From: Gemmatimonadota bacterium
GTDB lineage: Bacteria; Gemmatimonadota; Gemmatimonadetes; Gemmatimonadales; Gemmatimonadaceae
Length of the DNA: 64,000 nucleotides
NCBI GenBank assembly: GCA_016871855.1
Contig: VHBQ01000005.1
Location: 1-64,000 of the forward strand
Direction of reading: 5' to 3'
In this document: one piece after another, positions 60,794 to 64,000 of the stretch
How positions within the stretch are numbered: the stretch's first letter is position 1
Layout: every line of letters starts with the position of its first letter
Notes under the pieces: model-generated
The model's database searches: none
Told to the model about the DNA's origin: nothing
The model's input: only the letters and a program-made list of their open reading frames with translations
Position numbers and translations under genes: made by a program

Positions 60794-61756
60794 ATGATGC
60801 CCGAGAATTCCCTGCCGTCACCGGCCGAGCTGGCCGACCTGCTCGCTCCCGACCTCGGGCGCGAGGCGCTCCGTCTCTCCGTCCCGCTCGCCTCCTACAC
60901 CTCGTTCCGCATCGGCGGTCCCGCGGACGTGCTGTACGATGCCACGTCCGCTGATGCGCTCGCTACTGCCGTCCTCGCCGCCCGCGCGCGTGCCATCCCG
61001 TACTTCGTCCTCGGTCTGGGCGCCAATATCCTCGTCGGCGACCGTGGCGTCCGTGGCCTCATCATTCGAAACGTTGCGAACCGCGTGGAGTTCCAGCTTG
61101 ACGGCGTGGTGGCCGCCGAGTCTGGCGTGGTCGTTGCCGACCTCATCACGGCCTGCGTGGCGCACGGCCGGGCGGGTCTCGAGCACTTCGCCGGCATTCC
61201 CAGCACGGTCGGCGGAGCGGTCTGGCAGAACCTGCACTTCCTCTCGCCGGCTCCGGCTCGTGAGCGCACGATGTTCATTGCCGACGTCGTGCGTGATGTC
61301 GAGATCCTCGATCCCAGCGGGTCACGCCGGACCGTGGACCGCGACGGAATGCGTTTCGGCTACGACATCAGCCTGCTGCACGAGCCAGGGCATGTGGCGC
61401 TCGCCGTGAACTTCGTGCTTCCCGCGGGGGACGCGACGGCGATGCGCCGAGTCATCGAGGAGAACCTCGCGTGGCGCGGCGCGCGGCATCCACGGCTCGA
61501 CCAGTTCCCGAGCGCGGGCAGCGTGTTCAAGAAGATCGAGGGTGTTGGCGCCGGCCGGTTGATTGACGAATGCGGCCTCAAGGGGTTCTCCATCGGCGGC
61601 GCGCAGATCTCGCCCGTCCACGCGAACTTCGTGGTGAATGCCGGAGGTGCCACGGCAGCCGATGTGCGCACTCTCATTGCGCATGCGCAGGAAACCGTGG
61701 CCGCGCGCTTGGGGCAGCGCCTCGAGACGGAGATTGGGTTCGTCGGCGAGTTCTAG
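60794..61756 (+). CDS. murB: UDP-N-acetylenolpyruvoylglucosamine reductase
   Basis: A 320-residue FAD enzyme of peptidoglycan synthesis. It reduces enolpyruvyl-UDP-GlcNAc to UDP-MurNAc. FAD-binding blocks are LASYTSFRIGGPADVLY, VLGLGANILVGDRGVRG and GIPSTVGGAVWQNLHF; the substrate side has FPSAGSVFKKIEG and CGLKGFSIGGAQISPVHANF with the active-site features, and the final catalytic glutamate lies in LETEIGFVGEF. The start is one of two adjacent ATGs (60794, 60797), overlapping the divergent peptidase's earliest start. No other mur genes are adjacent. Confidence 0.93.
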   Translation: MMPENSLPSPAELADLLAPDLGREALRLSVPLASYTSFRIGGPADVLYDATSADALATAVLAARARAIPYFVLGLGANILVGDRGVRGLIIRNVANRVEFQLDGVVAAESGVVVADLITACVAHGRAGLEHFAGIPSTVGGAVWQNLHFLSPAPARERTMFIADVVRDVEILDPSGSRRTVDRDGMRFGYDISLLHEPGHVALAVNFVLPAGDATAMRRVIEENLAWRGARHPRLDQFPSAGSVFKKIEGVGAGRLIDECGLKGFSIGGAQISPVHANFVVNAGGATAADVRTLIAHAQETVAARLGQRLETEIGFVGEF

Positions 61757-61759
61757 GAA

Positions 61760-62043
61760 ACTACGAGGCCGCGGAGAACGGCAACGACTTCACAGGAGAG
61801 CACGGAGAGCACGGAGAACGGCAACGACTTCACAGGAGAGCACGGAGAGCACGGAGAACGGCAACGACTTCACAGGAGAGCACGGAGGGCGCGGAGAACG
61901 GCAACTGCAGAAGCTTGGGGTAACGACAGTACGCCACGCAGACATCTGCGTGGCGCTCGCAGTTAGCCCAGGAAGTTGCAGTTCTCCGTGTTCTCCGTGA
62001 TCTCCGTGGTGAAAGCAGTTGCACTTCTCCGCGGCCTCGTAGT
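61760..62043. repeat. nested palindromic element, copy 3, with 40-bp direct repeats
   Basis: The longest copy. Outer arms of 18 bases are perfect (61760-61777 and 62026-62043, ACTACGAGGCCGCGGAGA). The left arm is expanded by three 40-bp direct repeats (61774-61813, 61814-61853, 61854-61893) containing GGCAACGACTTCACAGGAGA. The core hairpin CGCCACGCAGA/TCTGCGTGGCG sits at 61932-61942 and 61945-61955, preceded by TTGGGGTAACGACAG. It separates the convergent murB and outer-membrane protein genes. Confidence 0.93.
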
Positions 62044-62067
62044 CTCGGAGACGAAGACGCATCCGCC

Positions 62068-64000
62068 TCAGAGCTGCCGCCCGAGCGTGACGAGCAACCG
62101 CCACCCACTGGGATGATCGACGGGCCGGGCGAGCAGCACACCCACACCGCCGCCGAACAGGCGGACGCCGGCGGTTACCGTGGCGCGCACGCCGTCGCTG
62201 GCTCGCGAGATCGGTCGCCAGAGCGCGAACTGCGTGGAATCGACCAGCCCGAGGCGATTCACCGCGGTGCGCGCGGCCGCCGTTGAGATCTCCGTCCATC
62301 CGGCTTGTATGCCCGCGGAAAGCGCGGGTGAGGGGCTGGGGAGCCAGAGGCGCCGCGTCAACGGCAGCGGCACCTGCAGCACATTCAGGCGATACATCAC
62401 CACGCCGCGAAAGAGCGCGGCACGGTCGCCGGCGAATTCCTTGAAGCCGTATCCCGGCAGCGCCTCAGAGCTGCCCAACTCGAACAGTTGCTGCGGAGGA
62501 ATGACGGTGCCGGAGACTTGCCCGACATCGGCGCGCCCGGCCACCGTGGTGCGCCCGCGGTTCCAGCGGACGGCGCCGCGCAGTTCCACGCGCTGATACG
62601 CGAGGTCGCCGTCACCGCGCTCGTAGTACAAACGCCCGCCGTAGCCCACGCGCATCAACTCGGCGCTGACATCGGGACGCCAGTCCAGCGTGAGCGCGGA
62701 TCGCACGTACCGCCCTTCCAGCACCTGTCGATTGTCGTGAAACCGATACCGACCAATGGGCGAACGCGCCAAGTGCACGCGCGCCTGGCGGTCCTCGACA
62801 ATCCCGAGGTCCACGCGCACCGCGCTGCCCACCCGCGGTCGCACGATGCGCGCGGCGGACGCCATGAGATAACGACGGTCCACGTAGTCGTAGTCGTCGA
62901 CCCCGAGAAAGGCATTCGTGGCATTGCCCGAGTCGAAGGCAACACGGAAATCGTTCGTAATGTCGAGGGAACGTCCCACCCGCGCGCCGTACCGCGCCTG
63001 GTGGCGCGTGTATTCGACGAGGGCGCGTCCGCGGACGGTCTTCTCGCTCCAGGCCCAGCCAGCAACGCCGCGTACGGTCAGTCCCGGCGCCTGTTCGCGA
63101 AACTGCCGAGTAACGCCGAGGCCGGTCCAGACACCTTCGATGCGGTTGATGTGCACGACATCGTCCACTCGCTCGGGGCGCACGCTGGTGCGCGGCGGCC
63201 CCGTGGCCCGCCAGGTAGGCGGCGCGACATCGTCGAAGTCCGTGGCGGTGACGGCGGAACTTGCTCGGCCGAGCTCTTCCCGCCACGCGGCGAAGGCGCG
63301 CATGGAATCAAGCGGCGAGAAGGTCAGCCGGTGCTCGCGGATATGGAGTGTGTCCGCCGGACCGTGGATGCGCTGCATGCTCGTGAATTCCGCGGACGGT
63401 GGGCGCACGGTGAAGTCGCGGAATCGGGAGACGATGCGGAAGACCGCCCGGGCATCACCGACGAAGGGCGCGGTGGCGTGCAATTCGAAGCGCTGGTACG
63501 ACGGAAGCCAGTACATCTGGTCGATCTCGCTGTTCACGAGCTCGACAAAGGCGATGCCCTGCAGCCGCGCGGCGCGCAGCATTCCGGCGCGGGAGGCGCC
63601 CTCTTCCACGCGCGCAAAGGAGCCGCGCATACGCACGAGGTGCTTCCGCCCGGCGTCGAGGGCGAGTTCGCCGGTAAAGATCACCAAGTTCGGGGGGAGG
63701 TCTTCGCGCGGCTCGACCTGCACGCGAATGATGGGGATTTCCCGGTCGTTCATGCGCAGCACGACGACGGTATCCCCCCCGCGGAATCGGTAGACGCGCT
63801 CGCGGTCGTCGGCCAGCGGATGGACGGCATAGACTGTCCGCCGTGAGCCCCCGCCGCGACTCATTGGCGGCCGGCGCCCCGTGGAGTTGCCGCCGAAGAG
63901 CAGCGCCAGCCGGTTGCCGTAGAGCGAAGGCACCGCCCACGCGTTGCGCAGGAACCCAAGGGTCGCGAACTGCAACCCCACCGACTGCGATCGGTAGCCC
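62068..64000 (-). CDS. outer-membrane beta-barrel protein (5' part outside window)
   Basis: The frame stays open to the window edge, so the start and any signal peptide are missing; the visible part is about 644 codons. The right-hand half (N-terminal in the protein) contains a beta-rich domain (IIRVQVEPREDLPPNLVIF, LHATAPFVGDARAVFRIVSRFRDF). From about 63120 leftward the sequence shows an alternating barrel pattern with many Arg/Tyr and gives WRLLVTLGRQL at the end. I do not recognise the family with certainty; a DUF5686-like or other surface barrel is possible. It is convergent with murB across the palindromic element. Confidence 0.7.
   Translation of the reverse strand, partial: GYRSQSVGLQFATLGFLRNAWAVPSLYGNRLALLFGGNSTGRRPPMSRGGGSRRTVYAVHPLADDRERVYRFRGGDTVVVLRMNDREIPIIRVQVEPREDLPPNLVIFTGELALDAGRKHLVRMRGSFARVEEGASRAGMLRAARLQGIAFVELVNSEIDQMYWLPSYQRFELHATAPFVGDARAVFRIVSRFRDFTVRPPSAEFTSMQRIHGPADTLHIREHRLTFSPLDSMRAFAAWREELGRASSAVTATDFDDVAPPTWRATGPPRTSVRPERVDDVVHINRIEGVWTGLGVTRQFREQAPGLTVRGVAGWAWSEKTVRGRALVEYTRHQARYGARVGRSLDITNDFRVAFDSGNATNAFLGVDDYDYVDRRYLMASAARIVRPRVGSAVRVDLGIVEDRQARVHLARSPIGRYRFHDNRQVLEGRYVRSALTLDWRPDVSAELMRVGYGGRLYYERGDGDLAYQRVELRGAVRWNRGRTTVAGRADVGQVSGTVIPPQQLFELGSSEALPGYGFKEFAGDRAALFRGVVMYRLNVLQVPLPLTRRLWLPSPSPALSAGIQAGWTEISTAAARTAVNRLGLVDSTQFALWRPISRASDGVRATVTAGVRLFGGGVGVLLARPVDHPSGWRLLVTLGRQL

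Overview
The window reads as a piece of a high-GC, Gram-negative-type (diderm) bacterial chromosome. TolC/RND efflux parts, an MtrB-type porin and other beta-barrel proteins show an outer membrane. The mix of type III plus type I-alpha glutamine synthetase, many PD40/propeller and M16/M1 peptidase genes, and interspersed CACGGAG/CACGAAG-type repeats fits Gemmatimonadota best. That assignment is an inference from gene style; no rRNA or tRNA gene is visible to confirm it.

Layout. 1-3400: end of an unknown gene, a small membrane protein, a sodium:solute symporter and an SDR epimerase. 3491-6733: a decaheme cytochrome plus MtrB/PioB-like porin, a trans-outer-membrane electron conduit. 7345-12873: type III glutamine synthetase, a secreted beta-propeller, a SAM methyltransferase and type I glutamine synthetase. 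12982-20140: a zinc-ribbon membrane protein, then a TolC/adaptor/RND efflux operon. 20221-22492: a histone-H1-like protein, a MerR-type regulator and a plasmid-type RepA initiator. 22636-31479: C-terminal processing protease, TolB-like propeller, SPFH protein, alkyltransferase, YhaM-like nuclease, MFS transporter and fumarase. 31686-37798: small zinc-ribbon and cold-shock genes, an NrtR-type regulator with a candidate target gene, a YggX-like protein and a four-gene minus-strand cluster. 37836-41670: a secreted phosphatase and a DUF4956 protein coupled to a secreted CotH-like protein. 41671-46639: the arginine cluster argC-argB-argD facing argR-argH. 46977-53688: an HTH gene with a perfect sigma-70 promoter, cold-shock protein, M1 peptidase, SH3/zinc-ribbon pair, ispG and an HD hydrolase. 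54012-64000: a degenerate Wzz/tyrosine-kinase-like protein, cupredoxin, hisA-hisN, an M16 peptidase pair, murB and a truncated outer-membrane protein.

Most genes are housekeeping and well recognised. The less ordinary content is: (i) three copies of a nested palindromic element (32332-32479, 46670-46812, 61760-62043) that share an inner core but have different outer arms; (ii) the decaheme/porin pair without a surface cytochrome; (iii) the H1-like/MerR/RepA group in a chromosome-like setting; (iv) an NrtR-like regulator whose promoter shares a nine-base word with the promoter region of a neighbouring 107-residue gene; (v) an orphan kinase-like protein that has lost its Walker motifs.
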